Assembly (NCBI RefSeq): GCF_004011095.1
Contig: NZ_CP028129.1
Location: forward strand, 2,914,001 to 2,978,000
From: Rathayibacter rathayi
GTDB taxonomy: Bacteria > Actinomycetota > Actinomycetes > Actinomycetales > Microbacteriaceae
Direction: 5' to 3'
DNA: 64,000 bases
Shown: positions 26,001-37,800 of the stretch, piece after piece
Layout of the letters: each line of letters begins with the position of its first letter
How positions within the stretch are numbered: position 1 is the first letter of the stretch
The notes under the pieces: model-generated
Told to the model about the DNA's origin: nothing
The model's input: only the letters and a program-made list of their open reading frames with translations
Databases searched by the model: none
Position numbers and translations under genes: made by a program

Positions 26001-27053
26001 ATGTCCACGCATAGACGGCGTCACGCCGCCCTCGCCCTCGCCGCCCTGACTTTGCTCGCCCTCACCGGCTGCGGTGCCTCCGAGCAGAGTGATCCTTCGA
26101 GCACGGCCGCCGCGGGCGAGGGCGCGACCTCCTACCCGGTCACCCTCGACAACTGCGGCACGAGCACCACCGTCACCGCCGCCCCGCAGCGGGTCGTCTC
26201 GCTCGATCAGGACTCGACCGAGATCCTGCTCTCGCTCGGGCTCGAGGACCGGATGGTCGGCACGGCTTCCTGGACGGATCCGATCCTGGACACACTCGCC
26301 TCCGCGAATGAGAGCGTGCCGCGCCTGGCCGACAACGCCCCCTCCTACGAGGTGCTGCTCGGGGCCGACCCCGACTTCGTCACCGCCTCCTTCGGCCGCC
26401 ACTACGCCGCCGAGGGCGTCGCCTCGCGCGAGCGCCTCGCCGAGACGGGCATCGGCTCCTACCTCGCGCCCACCGACTGCGACAGCGGACAGAGCGTGAA
26501 CGGGGGCAGCCGCACGCGCTCCGTCCCCCTCACGGTCGATTCCCTCTACCAAGAGATCCATGAGCTCGCCGAGGTGTTCGACGTGCAGAAGCGCGGCGAC
26601 GCCCTAGTCGCGCAGCTGAAGGCGCGTGCCGCGACCGCGACCGAGGGAGTCGACTTCGGTGGCCGGAGCGTCGCCTTCTGGTTCGCCGACACCAAGACGC
26701 CCTACATGGCGGGCGGCTACAACTTCGCCTCGATGCTCGGCACCATGACCGGGATGACCAACGTCTTCGCCGACAGCACCGACGACTGGCCCGCTGCCGG
26801 CTGGGAGAGCGTCGTTGCGGCCGCACCCGACGTCCTGGTGCTGGGCGACCTGCAGCGCGACCGCTTCCCCGGCGACCGGCTCGACGACAAGATCGAGTTC
26901 CTCCGCTCCGACCCGCTGACCAGCACCCTGCCCGCGGTGCAGAAGGGACGCTTCATCGCCCTGCACGGCGCCGAGCTCAACCCCTCGATCCGCTTCGTCG
27001 ACGGGCTCGACAAGATTCGCGCCTGGTGGGATGCGAACGGGGCCTCGCTCTGA
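26001..27053 (+). CDS. Ferric-siderophore ABC transporter binding lipoprotein (FecB/FepB-like)
   Basis: 350 residues from ATG 26001. The signal is followed by lipobox LTGC at about residues 23-26. The mature domain is a class III periplasmic-binding fold: QRVVSLDQDSTEILLSLGL near the start, the second lobe with AFWFADTKTPYMAGG, and a C-terminal IRFVDGLDKIRAWW. It captures an iron complex for the permease and ATPase that follow. An iron box lies upstream, so expression should rise when iron is scarce. It overlaps the permease start at 27,026 or nearly touches an alternative start. Confidence 0.9.
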   Translation: MSTHRRRHAALALAALTLLALTGCGASEQSDPSSTAAAGEGATSYPVTLDNCGTSTTVTAAPQRVVSLDQDSTEILLSLGLEDRMVGTASWTDPILDTLASANESVPRLADNAPSYEVLLGADPDFVTASFGRHYAAEGVASRERLAETGIGSYLAPTDCDSGQSVNGGSRTRSVPLTVDSLYQEIHELAEVFDVQKRGDALVAQLKARAATATEGVDFGGRSVAFWFADTKTPYMAGGYNFASMLGTMTGMTNVFADSTDDWPAAGWESVVAAAPDVLVLGDLQRDRFPGDRLDDKIEFLRSDPLTSTLPAVQKGRFIALHGAELNPSIRFVDGLDKIRAWWDANGASL

Positions 27054-28093
27054 CCGCGATCCTCGCCCGCCGGGCGCCGCGGCGCCTGGTCGCCGCGGGT
27101 CTGGTCGGCGGCGGGTTGCTCGCGCTGGCGCTGTCGGTCGGCGTCGCCGTGACCCTCGGCCCGGCGGACGTGTCGCTGGTGAACGTCCGCGACATCCTCC
27201 TCAACCACCTCGGGCTCGCCGCGGTACCGGTGCGTGCGGCCGAGGACGCGATCGTCTGGCAGGAGCGCCTCCCGCGTGCGCTGGTGGCCGCGGCCTGCGG
27301 CGCGGGGCTCGGGGTGTGCGGAGTGATCCTGCAGTCGCTGCTGCGCAATCCGCTCGCCGACCCGTTCGTGCTCGGCGTCTCCTCCGGTGCCTCGACCGGC
27401 GCGGTGCTCGTCGGTGTGCTCGGGGTCGGCGGCGGAGTGGTCGGGCTCTCCGGCGGCGCCTTCGTCGGCGCGCTGGTCGCCTTCGGTTTCGTGCTGGTGC
27501 TCACTCGCTTCTCGGCGGGCGGCACCTCGGGGGTGATCCTGGCGGGAGTCGCGAGTACGCAGCTGTTCTCGGCGCTGACCTCGCTGATCGTGTTCGCGCT
27601 CGCCGACTCGGACGAGACGCGCGGCGTGATGTTCTGGCTGCTCGGCTCGCTCGAGGGCATGCGCTGGGACGACGTGACACTGAGCGGAGGAGTCGTGCTG
27701 CTCGGCTCGGTGGTGTGCCTGGCCGCGGCCCGCACGCTCGACGCATTCGCCTTCGGGGAGGACGTGGCCGCGTCGCTGGGCGTGCACGTCGGCCGCACCC
27801 GCCTCCTCCTGCTCGTGGTCACGGCCCTGCTGACCGCGACCCTGGTCAGCATCGCCGGCGCGATCGGATTCGTCGGGCTGGTGCTGCCCCACGCTGCCCG
27901 CCTGGTGTTCGGGCAGCGGCACTCGCGGGTGATTCCCGCGACGATCCTGCTCGGCGCGGTTTTCCTGGTGTGGGTCGACGCCGGCTCGCGCGTCGTCTTC
28001 GCGCCGACTCCGCTGCCGGTGGGTGTCGGCACGGCGCTGGTGGGCGTGCCGGTGTTCATGCTGCTCCTGCTGCGGCGGAGGGGCCGCTCGTGA
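27026..28093 (+). CDS. FecCD-type siderophore permease
   Basis: Up to 355 residues. ATG 27026 overlaps the binding-protein gene by 28 bases; a non-ATG start near 27,050 is possible because conserved sequence begins around AILARRAPRRL. FecCD signatures are LPRALVAAACGAGLGVCGVI, LQSLLRNPLADPFVLGVSSG and GAIGFVGLVLPHAARLVFG. About ten helices are expected and the protein would work as a homodimer. Its stop overlaps the GTG of the ATPase gene (GTGA). Confidence 0.9.
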   Translation: MGCERGLALTAILARRAPRRLVAAGLVGGGLLALALSVGVAVTLGPADVSLVNVRDILLNHLGLAAVPVRAAEDAIVWQERLPRALVAAACGAGLGVCGVILQSLLRNPLADPFVLGVSSGASTGAVLVGVLGVGGGVVGLSGGAFVGALVAFGFVLVLTRFSAGGTSGVILAGVASTQLFSALTSLIVFALADSDETRGVMFWLLGSLEGMRWDDVTLSGGVVLLGSVVCLAAARTLDAFAFGEDVAASLGVHVGRTRLLLLVVTALLTATLVSIAGAIGFVGLVLPHAARLVFGQRHSRVIPATILLGAVFLVWVDAGSRVVFAPTPLPVGVGTALVGVPVFMLLLLRRRGRS

Positions 28094-28845
28094 CGCTCGA
28101 GGCCGACCGGGTGGCCTGGCGGCGGGGCGGTCGCCTGGTCGTCGACGGGGTCTCCCTCCGCCCCGGGCCTGGCGCGACCGTCGGGCTGCTGGGCCCGAAC
28201 GGGTCGGGTAAGTCGTCGCTGCTGCGGCTGCTCCAGGGAACGGCTGCTCCGGATGCCGGGGTGGTCACCCTCGACGGCGCGCCGCTGCGCTCGCTCCGCC
28301 GCCGCGAGGTCGCCCGGGCCGTCGCAACGGTGACGCAGCAGGCCGAGACGGAGGCGGACCTGCCCGTCCGCGATGTCGTCCGACTCGGCCGCACCCCGTA
28401 CCGCTCACTCCTCGGCGGCGACACGGCGGAGGACCTGCGCGCGATCGAGCGCGCGCTCGAGCAGGTGGGACTCGGGGCGAAGGCCGACCACCTCTGGCAC
28501 ACGCTCTCGGGGGGCGAGCGCCAGCGCGCGCACATCGCCCGGGCGCTCGCGCAGGAGCCGCGCGAGCTCCTGATGGACGAACCGACCAACCACCTCGACA
28601 TCCGCCACCAGCTGGAGCTGCTCGCACTGGTGCGGGCGCTGCCGGTGACCACGATCGTCGCGCTGCACGATCTGAATCTCGCCGCCCTTTTCTGCGACGA
28701 GCTGCTGGTGCTGCGCGAGGGGCGCGTGGTGGCGGGCGGCGCACCGGAGGAGGTGCTCACTCCGGCGCTGATCGCGGAGGTGTACGGCGTGCGGGCGCGC
28801 GTGGTCGTCGACGCCGGACGGCCGCACGTCCTGTTCGACTCCTGA
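28090..28845 (+). CDS. Siderophore ABC transporter ATPase (FecE-like)
   Basis: 251 residues from GTG 28090. Walker A is GPNGSGKSS (about residue 36), the signature motif is LSGGERQRAHIARAL, Walker B is ELLMDEPTNHLD and the switch histidine is in VALHDLNLA. It powers the FecCD permease. It completes a three-gene importer with four-base coupling to the permease. Confidence 0.93.
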   Translation: MTLEADRVAWRRGGRLVVDGVSLRPGPGATVGLLGPNGSGKSSLLRLLQGTAAPDAGVVTLDGAPLRSLRRREVARAVATVTQQAETEADLPVRDVVRLGRTPYRSLLGGDTAEDLRAIERALEQVGLGAKADHLWHTLSGGERQRAHIARALAQEPRELLMDEPTNHLDIRHQLELLALVRALPVTTIVALHDLNLAALFCDELLVLREGRVVAGGAPEEVLTPALIAEVYGVRARVVVDAGRPHVLFDS

Positions 28846-29024
28846 TGCCCCTCTGCCAGAGGATCGTCGATCAGTCAACGGTCTCGTCCTCTGCCCTGGG
28901 CACGCCCTAGCGTCGAAATACCGGCTTCGAGGCTTCATCGAGGAGGTCCACCATTGCGCTGGGCGGGGAGCTCCCCTCGGCGGAGGTCGATGGGCGTGCC
29001 GGTGACAACGAGGGGAGTCGAGAG

Positions 29025-29210
29025 ATGTCCAGAGACGACGTGGCGCCGGGGCGGTTCGCGCGGTTCGTGAAGTGGGTCAACAAGGCCGACGGTTGGGAGC
29101 CGCAGTACTTGCGCGGCCGGGTCGTGGCCAAGAAGGACGGCGAGTGGATCGTCGCCGTCGACGGCGAGGAGCGCCACATCATCAAAAAGGAGTGGAGCGT
29201 CTACCGCTAA
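29025..29210 (+). CDS. Small basic hypothetical protein, 61 residues
   Basis: ATG 29025 follows gaggggagtcgagag. The product, MSRDDVAPGRFARFVKWVNK onward, contains Trp-rich and Lys-rich segments (GEWIVAVDGEERHIIKKEWS) and resembles a small SH3-like barrel. I do not recognise a family. It is followed by a pentamer run and a strong hairpin that probably ends its transcript. Confidence 0.65.
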   Translation: MSRDDVAPGRFARFVKWVNKADGWEPQYLRGRVVAKKDGEWIVAVDGEERHIIKKEWSVYR

Positions 29211-29225
29211 CCCACCTTCCTCCGT

Positions 29226-29311
29226 CGCTGCGCTGCGCTGCGCTGCGCTGCGCTGAGTCGCCCGAGATGGTCATCCGCTTCGGCGTGTCGACGACCATCT
29301 CGGGCGACTCA
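29226..29311. repeat. CGCTG pentamer run and perfect 19-bp palindrome (family C-related)
   Basis: CGCTG repeats about six times (29226-29255). It is followed by TGAGTCGCCCGAGATGGTC (29254-29272) perfectly complementary to GACCATCTCGGGCGACTCA (29293-29311). The 17-nt loop core TCCGCTTCGGCGTGTCG (29274-29290) is identical to the loop of the family C palindrome at 54,573-54,589, although the arms differ. It sits between two convergent genes. Confidence 0.85.
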
Positions 29312-29322
29312 GAGGTGTTCGA

Positions 29323-30018
29323 TCAGAGGTGGCGGGCGGGGCCCTGGAGGCCGAGGACGGTGATAGTGAGGGGCGCGGTGGTGGTTTGCGCGGCGGAGGG
29401 GGCCGAGTCGGACAGGCGCAGGGTCACACGGAGGTGATCGGTCGCGCCGACCGCGAAGGCGGGAGACTCGGGCAGGTCGAGGCGAGCGGTAGCGGGCCGG
29501 TCGGAGGCGACGGTGGTCACGGTGCCGGGGCAGGTGGCGGCGTCGGCCGACCAGGACTGCGAGCAGCGTTCGAGGGCGAACTGCAGGCCATCCGAGAGGT
29601 CGGTGCCGGTCGTGGTCTGGAGTTGGAGGGCCGACATCGGGATGGTCCCGGCGTTCGTCAGGTCGAGCAGGCGACGGGCTGTCCCTCCGGGGACGAGGCC
29701 GGTGACCGGGACCGGGACGGTCGTCGCTCCGGTGGCGTCGAACTCGGCGATGACCGTGCCGGAGGCGACGCGCGCGCCCGCGGAGGCGCGGTCGAGGAAG
29801 ACGGCGGAGGCGGTTGCGGCCGCACCGAGGACGAGGGCGCCCAGCAGGAGGCTCGCCAGGCCGGCGCGGGAGAGCACGCGGCGGCGGACGTCGGGGGAGT
29901 GTCGCGGGGCTCCGCGGTCGCGGGAGGACAAGCGCGCGCTGTGACGGCCGTGCTCCGCGGGCGGACGTTCCGGCTCGGGCGGCGGCGCGACGTCGAGGGG
30001 GCGGTGCGCGCCGCTCAT
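29323..30018 (-). CDS. CalY/TasA-like surface protein, distal copy
   Basis: 231 residues from ATG 30018, which overlaps the stop of the SipW gene by four bases. A long charged leader precedes the hydrophobic segment ASLLLGALVLGAAATASAVF, then a camelysin-like beta sandwich (VPGGTARRLLDLTNAGTIPM, LERCSQSWSADAATCPGT). The layout and its place beside a SipW-type peptidase match CalY/TasA biofilm-fibre proteins, which SipW processes. Cysteines at the ERCSQ and ATCPG sites could form a disulfide. It is the last gene of the locus. Fibre formation is inferred from the family. Confidence 0.78.
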   Translation of the reverse strand: MSGAHRPLDVAPPPEPERPPAEHGRHSARLSSRDRGAPRHSPDVRRRVLSRAGLASLLLGALVLGAAATASAVFLDRASAGARVASGTVIAEFDATGATTVPVPVTGLVPGGTARRLLDLTNAGTIPMSALQLQTTTGTDLSDGLQFALERCSQSWSADAATCPGTVTTVASDRPATARLDLPESPAFAVGATDHLRVTLRLSDSAPSAAQTTTAPLTITVLGLQGPARHL

Positions 30019-30551
30019 CGGGGCACCTCCTCGGTGCGGCGCCAGATGGCGAGGAGGAGGGCGCCGACGACGACCGCGCCGCCCGCCGCGAAGAGGGCGA
30101 AACGCACCTCCGGGTGCGCGAGGGCGATGCTCGGCCAGCCCAGCAGTGGCACGACGGAGCTCTCGCGCCAGATCCGCTGGTCGGCGATCGTGACGATCCA
30201 GGGATCCGCCGACTCGTTGTTGTCGCCCTTGGTGGTGAGCGCCAGCTGGCCCGGCTCGCGTCCGCGGAGGGCGGCCGCGTCCGCCTCGGCGTAGACGAGA
30301 GTGACGCGGTGGATGACCCGGCGGCCCGGATCATCGGGGTCGGTGAAGACGATCACGTCGCCGGCGCGGACCGCGGCCTGATCGACGGGCAGGGTGAGGG
30401 CGAGGGAGCCCACGGGCATCACGGGCGCCATCGAGTTCGAAAGCACCGGCACGAGGCGCACCAGGCCCAGGGCCGAGAGGGCGAAGACGGCGAGACCGGC
30501 GACGGCGAGGAGGGCGACCAGGCCGCCGAGGAGAGCGCGGAGGATCCTCAT
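30015..30551 (-). CDS. sipW: SipW-type signal peptidase I
   Basis: 178 residues from ATG 30551. There is an N-terminal membrane helix (LLGGLVALLAVAGLAVFALS) and a C-terminal one (FALFAAGGAVVVGALLLAIW). The catalytic Ser is in VLSNSMAPVMPVGSL (about residue 40). As in the SipW/eukaryotic-type branch, a His (VIHRVT) replaces the usual Lys. It cleaves signal peptides of the CalY/TasA-like proteins on either side. Its start and stop overlap neighbouring genes by four bases each, so it sits inside one operon. Confidence 0.9.
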   Translation of the reverse strand: MRILRALLGGLVALLAVAGLAVFALSALGLVRLVPVLSNSMAPVMPVGSLALTLPVDQAAVRAGDVIVFTDPDDPGRRVIHRVTLVYAEADAAALRGREPGQLALTTKGDNNESADPWIVTIADQRIWRESSVVPLLGWPSIALAHPEVRFALFAAGGAVVVGALLLAIWRRTEEVPR

Positions 30552-31240
30552 GCCTGCCGCCTCCTGTGGCGTCGACCCGCTATGGCCAGCAGTGTGCCCG
30601 CGCCGAGCGCGAGCATCCCGCCCAGAAGCGCGGCGCCCAGGTCGCGCCCGGTGACCGCCAGGCCACCTCCCGCAGCACCGGAGCCGGCACCGGAGTCGGT
30701 GCCGGAGCCGGGGTTGTCGTCGTCCCACGCCGTGCCCACGGTCACCCGCAGCGCCGCCGCCGCGAGCTCCCTCTCGTTGCCGGCCGACTCCGGAAACAGC
30801 ACGCGCACGCGCACGCCAGCGGTGGCGCCGCGACCCAGCGGACGCGCGCCGTCGAGCCGACCGAGAGTCGCCGCCGGCCCAGAACCCAGGGGCACCGCGT
30901 CGGTGGGGCAGAGGTAGCGCTGGATCGTGCGAGGGCCGTCGACCACCTGCTCGACGGTGAACGCCGAGTCGCAGAGCTCGACGCTCAGCTGGAGGCCGTC
31001 GCGCGGATCCTGCGCCAGCATCCCGCCATCGACCACGAACGCCACCGACACCTCGTGCGGGGCGAGCCCGGTGTTGGTCACCTCGACCGCCCACTCCGCA
31101 CGGTCGCCCGGCGCGAGGTCGCTGAGCGAGCCCGGCGCCGAGAGCTCGCGCACGTCGAGCACGTCGACGGGCTCGGCGCTCGCCGCGGGGGCGAGGAGCA
31201 CCGCAGCGAGGACGGCGCCGTACGTGAGGGCGTGGGGCAT
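30548..31240 (-). CDS. Secreted protein with LAVTG sortase-like tail
   Basis: 230 residues from ATG 31240. The signal peptide (LTYGAVLAAVLLAPAASA) is followed by a camelysin-like beta domain (LSDLAPGDRAEWAVEVTNTG) and a Gly/Ser/Asp linker. The C-terminus is GLAVTG, a hydrophobic helix and a basic RRHRRRQ tail, the arrangement of sortase substrates. LAxTG is the form recognised by actinobacterial class E sortases. No sortase gene is in the window. The stop overlaps the sipW start. Confidence 0.8.
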   Translation of the reverse strand: MPHALTYGAVLAAVLLAPAASAEPVDVLDVRELSAPGSLSDLAPGDRAEWAVEVTNTGLAPHEVSVAFVVDGGMLAQDPRDGLQLSVELCDSAFTVEQVVDGPRTIQRYLCPTDAVPLGSGPAATLGRLDGARPLGRGATAGVRVRVLFPESAGNERELAAAALRVTVGTAWDDDNPGSGTDSGAGSGAAGGGLAVTGRDLGAALLGGMLALGAGTLLAIAGRRHRRRQA

Positions 31241-31320
31241 GGTGGCGACTCCGGGAAGAAAGGGGGGCCTCCGCCCCGCACCGGCGGCGGCCGAGCGGGA
31301 CGGAGGCAGTCGGGAGCGGT

Positions 31321-32025
31321 CTACTGCTGGATGCCGGCGCGCTGGATGGCGGCGGCGGTGAAAGTGACCGTGGCGGAGGCGTTCTCGTACGCATTGTCGG
31401 CGGCGGTCGGCAGGACGAGCTCGATCAGCGTGTTCAGCGAGACATCGCCGGCATCCGAGGGGAAGGTCCCGGTCGCGGTGGGGGTGATGCCGAAGTTCGC
31501 CGGGGTGAAGTTCGCCGCGTTGGCGACGCCGCCAATGGTCGAGAGCTTGCCGCTGCCGGTGACCGTCCGAGTGCCGGCGCAGCTGTACGGGCCGTTCTCC
31601 GCGGGAGCGGCGGCGGGGACCCACGCGGTGGAGCAGGTCAGCAGGCGGTAGTCGAGGCCGTTCGCACCGGTGACCAGGGACGCGCCGACGCGGCCCGGGT
31701 CGGTGGTGTCCGAGCCGACGACGTCGTTGGTGACGTCCTGGTAGAAGCGGACCGTCGAGACGAGGTCGCCGTCGTTGGTCGCGTTCGGCAGCACGAGGCT
31801 GATCGGACGCTGGACCGTGTCGCCGGGCGCGATGTTCGCGACCGTGAACGCTCCGGTGACCGAGATGTCGGTCTGGCCGGCGTCGACGTTGCCGACAGCG
31901 GTCCCGGAGTCAGTGAACACGGCGAAGGCGCCGGCGCCCGCGAGGGCTCCTGCGGCGAGGAGGACGCCACCCGTGAGGGCGATCTTCTTCCACGGGCTGC
32001 GGCGAGTGGGTGCTGTGGTGGTCAT
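31321..32025 (-). CDS. CalY/TasA-like surface protein, proximal copy
   Basis: 234 residues from ATG 32025. After a basic leader (RRSPWKK) comes the membrane segment IALTGGVLLAAGALAGAGAF and the sequence AVFTDSGTAVGNVDAGQ, the usual start of mature camelysin/TasA proteins. The domain continues with IAPGDTVQRPISLVLPNATN and a disulfide candidate pair (LLTCSTAW, YSCAGT). It is likely processed by the SipW peptidase at 30,015 and assembled on the cell surface. It lies between the adhesin and LAVTG genes. Confidence 0.82.
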   Translation of the reverse strand: MTTTAPTRRSPWKKIALTGGVLLAAGALAGAGAFAVFTDSGTAVGNVDAGQTDISVTGAFTVANIAPGDTVQRPISLVLPNATNDGDLVSTVRFYQDVTNDVVGSDTTDPGRVGASLVTGANGLDYRLLTCSTAWVPAAAPAENGPYSCAGTRTVTGSGKLSTIGGVANAANFTPANFGITPTATGTFPSDAGDVSLNTLIELVLPTAADNAYENASATVTFTAAAIQRAGIQQ

Positions 32026-32120
32026 GGCGACCGTTCCTTTCAGGTGGGTGGTGCCCGGTGCGGGCGTGGTCTCCCTCACGAGGACAGGTGCAGGACGAGA
32101 GGGGTGTCGAGGGGAAGGCA

Positions 32121-35492
<3,372 letters not shown>

Positions 35493-36080
35493 CCCTGATC
35501 AACCTCCCCCCGGGGTGCTTCGCCGGGCCTTCCGGGTGGAGCGGAGATCACGATAGATCCGGTTCCTGGGGCGCCTTGTCCCCCGGAAGAGGCACAGCGG
35601 CCGAGGCTGACGGACCCCTTTCCCGGCGGACGTGCAGGATTAAATCAGCCGGCTGGGGACGGGGGGTCAGGTTAGTCTCAGGTCGGGAACGGTAGCAGGT
35701 GGCTTGTTGACGTGCGCATACCCCTGTTCGAGTGTGCTGTCGAGGTTCTTGTACGCCGGGGACGGCAGGGGTCCGACGCCCGTGCCGCCCCGGGCGACTC
35801 CGAGGGGTACTGGCGGAGAACGGCAGGGCGGTGACGCGAGATCGCGCTCTCACGCGGCGCTGTTCGTGGCGCGATTTGCCGCAGGGGGCGTCCGTGCGAT
35901 CGGCTGGGGGAGTGCCGGGCGCTCGCCGGGGGGCGTCGTTCGCGGGGGCGTCCGTGGGCCGCTCGTCCGGGCGCTCGCAGACCCCCCAAGGGTGGACTGC
36001 GCGTCGCCGTGCGGATAGCGTGTCCGGCCGGCCCGCTAGCACCGACCCAGGACTGGTGCCCGAGGCGAAGCGCAGGTGAC
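35493..36080. other. 588-bp gap upstream of the adhesin gene, no gene recognised
   Basis: Frames on both strands are long only because of the GC content and look like arginine/proline-rich shadow translations. The stretch should contain the promoter and a long 5' leader of the adhesin locus (minus strand) and the promoter of the gene at 36,081. I see no repeat of families A-F here. Confidence 0.5.
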
Positions 36081-36539
36081 ATGCTCGACACCTTCCGGCG
36101 CTGGCTCGCCGAGGAGCCCGTGGTGGTGCTGCCCGACCCGCCCGCACCGGTCATCCCCGGCGAGGGCACCTACCAGAACAACTCCGCGTTCGTCACGGTG
36201 ACCGGCACCTGGTCGACCCTCACCGGCGGCGGCGACAGCGGAGGCGCCATCGGCTCTTCGAACTCGGCCGGCGCCTCGGCCACCCTGCGCTTCACGGGCA
36301 CCGGCGTCAGCTGGGTGAGCCGCCTCACGGCGTCCTCGGGAATCAACGAGATGCTGGTCGACGGCGTCGTCGTGGCGAGCGTCGACCGCTACAGCGCAAC
36401 GACCCACTCGGGAGTGACGGTCTGGTCCAGCGGCGCCCTGCCCGCTGGCCAGCACACGGTGACGCTCCGGCGCGGATCCACCAGGAACCCGGCGGCGACG
36501 GGGGCGACCCTCATCCTGGATGCGTTCGTCGTGGTGTGA
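36081..36539 (+). CDS. Small carbohydrate-binding-like beta-sandwich protein
   Basis: 152 residues from ATG 36081. A Pro-rich leader (VVLPDPPAPVIPG) precedes a domain with SSNSAGASATLRFTGTGVSW, INEMLVDGVVVASVDRYSA and LPAGQHTVTLRRG. This domain usually occurs as an appended module in large secreted glycosidases. There is no signal peptide or catalytic domain, so it may be a leftover tail of a larger gene or a stand-alone module. The call is by resemblance. Confidence 0.65.
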   Translation: MLDTFRRWLAEEPVVVLPDPPAPVIPGEGTYQNNSAFVTVTGTWSTLTGGGDSGGAIGSSNSAGASATLRFTGTGVSWVSRLTASSGINEMLVDGVVVASVDRYSATTHSGVTVWSSGALPAGQHTVTLRRGSTRNPAATGATLILDAFVVV

Positions 36540-36606
36540 GCGGGCTGTGCGGCGCCTGCGTCCTTGCGGGTCGGGCTCCACGGCCCGCCCGTGGGAGCAT
36601 GCGGAG

Positions 36607-37575
36607 ATGCGGACACTGATCCTCGGAGGAACGGGCTGGCTCGGCGGGCACCTCGCGGCGGAGGCGCTGCGGCTCGGCCACGAGGTGACCTGCCTCGCGC
36701 GCGGGGCGGCTGTGCCTCCGGGGGCCGTCCTGGTGCAGGCCGATCGAGACCGCGAGGACGCGCTCACCGCGGTGTCGGGCTCGGCTTGGGACGCGGTGAT
36801 CGACGTCTCGTCCACGCCGCTGCACGTTCGCCGTGCCGTCCGCGAGGTGCGCTGCGGTGTGTACATGTTCGTCTCGACGACGAGTGTCTACGCGGTGAAT
36901 TCGGTCATCGGAGCGACGGAGGACGCGGAGTTGCTCGCCCCCTCCGACGACCCCGCCTCGTACGGCGCCGCGAAGGTCGCCTGCGAGCAAGCCGTGCTGG
37001 CGGGAGCGGCGCCCGCCCTGATCGCGCGCGCCGGACTGATCGGCGGCCCCGGCGATCCGACTGGGCGCTCGTCGTACTGGCCGTGGCGGTTCGCGCATCC
37101 GGCCGTACCTGGGTCGGTGCTGGTGCCGGATGCGCCGGGGCTGCTGACCTCGGTGCTGGACGTGCGGGACCTCGCGCGGTGGCTGGTGTCGTCGGCGGAG
37201 GCGGAAGTGGCGGGCGTGATGAATGTTTGCGGGGCTCCCGTGCCGCTCGGGGAGCACCTCGCGGTGGCGCGGGGCGGGTCGTCCGCCGTGCCCGTCGCCG
37301 TGGCGGAGGAGTGGCTGCTGGCGCGGGGCGTCGGGCAGTGGTCGGGTCCCGGCTCGCTGCCGCTGTGGATCGCGGACCCGGAGTGGCGGGGGTTTTCCGC
37401 CCGCTCGACGGGGCTGGCGGAGGCCGCGGGCCTCGAGCGCCGTCCGCTGGCCGAGACGCTGCGTGCCGCCGTCCACGAGCCCGGCCGCCGCGCCGGCCTG
37501 TCGAACGAGCGGGAGCGCGATCTCCTCGCCGCGTGGAAACCGGGCGACTCACGTCGGTCGGCGTGTGGGTGCTGA
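36607..37575 (+). CDS. NAD-dependent epimerase/dehydratase-like protein (extended SDR)
   Basis: 322 residues from ATG 36607. The Rossmann motif LILGGTGWLGGHLAAEAL is at the start, VSTTSVYA follows in the middle and YGAAKVACE supplies the Tyr-x3-Lys pair at about residue 119. The C-terminal substrate domain has LDVRDLARWLV. Members act on nucleotide sugars or similar carbonyl compounds; the substrate is not clear. The coding sequence ends about 160 bp before palindrome C copy 1. Confidence 0.85.
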   Translation: MRTLILGGTGWLGGHLAAEALRLGHEVTCLARGAAVPPGAVLVQADRDREDALTAVSGSAWDAVIDVSSTPLHVRRAVREVRCGVYMFVSTTSVYAVNSVIGATEDAELLAPSDDPASYGAAKVACEQAVLAGAAPALIARAGLIGGPGDPTGRSSYWPWRFAHPAVPGSVLVPDAPGLLTSVLDVRDLARWLVSSAEAEVAGVMNVCGAPVPLGEHLAVARGGSSAVPVAVAEEWLLARGVGQWSGPGSLPLWIADPEWRGFSARSTGLAEAAGLERRPLAETLRAAVHEPGRRAGLSNERERDLLAAWKPGDSRRSACGC

Positions 37576-37738
37576 GCTGGCTGTGGCCGAGCGGCCACGG
37601 GTGAGGGCCTCGTCGCCGAGGCGGCGGGCCGCGCCGATCCCCTCGGCGCCCGTCTCGAGAACCTGTGGCGCGGGCATCCCACCCCTTCGCCATCATCGAC
37701 TCGCGCAGACACTCGCCCCCCGCGCCCCCCGCCCAGGC

Positions 37739-37800
37739 CGCGAGATGCCACTTATGACGCCGACACGCCGGGCGAAGTCGTCACAAGTGGCATCTCGCGG
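37739..37800. repeat. Palindrome family C copy 1, overlapping a GNAT gene
   Basis: CCGCGAGATGCCACTT (37739-37754) and AAGTGGCATCTCGCGG (37785-37800) are perfect 16-bp arms. The loop contains the reverse complement of GGCGTGTCG, as in the other copies at 47,649 and 54,547. The right arm holds the last codons and stop of the GNAT gene. Confidence 0.9.

Noticed and set aside
25526..26014. Possible plus-strand gene before the siderophore operon
   Set aside because: No ribosome binding site or family signal, and the opposite strand is equally open; recorded only as an ambiguous gap.
29226..29255. CGCTG run as a phase-variable switch
   Set aside because: It is outside any reading frame and after a stop codon, so repeat changes would not alter a protein; no promoter spacing role is evident.
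35548..36147. Minus-strand 199-codon frame upstream of the adhesin
   Set aside because: Arg/Pro/Ala-rich, no domain, and overlaps the start of the beta-sandwich gene on the other strand.
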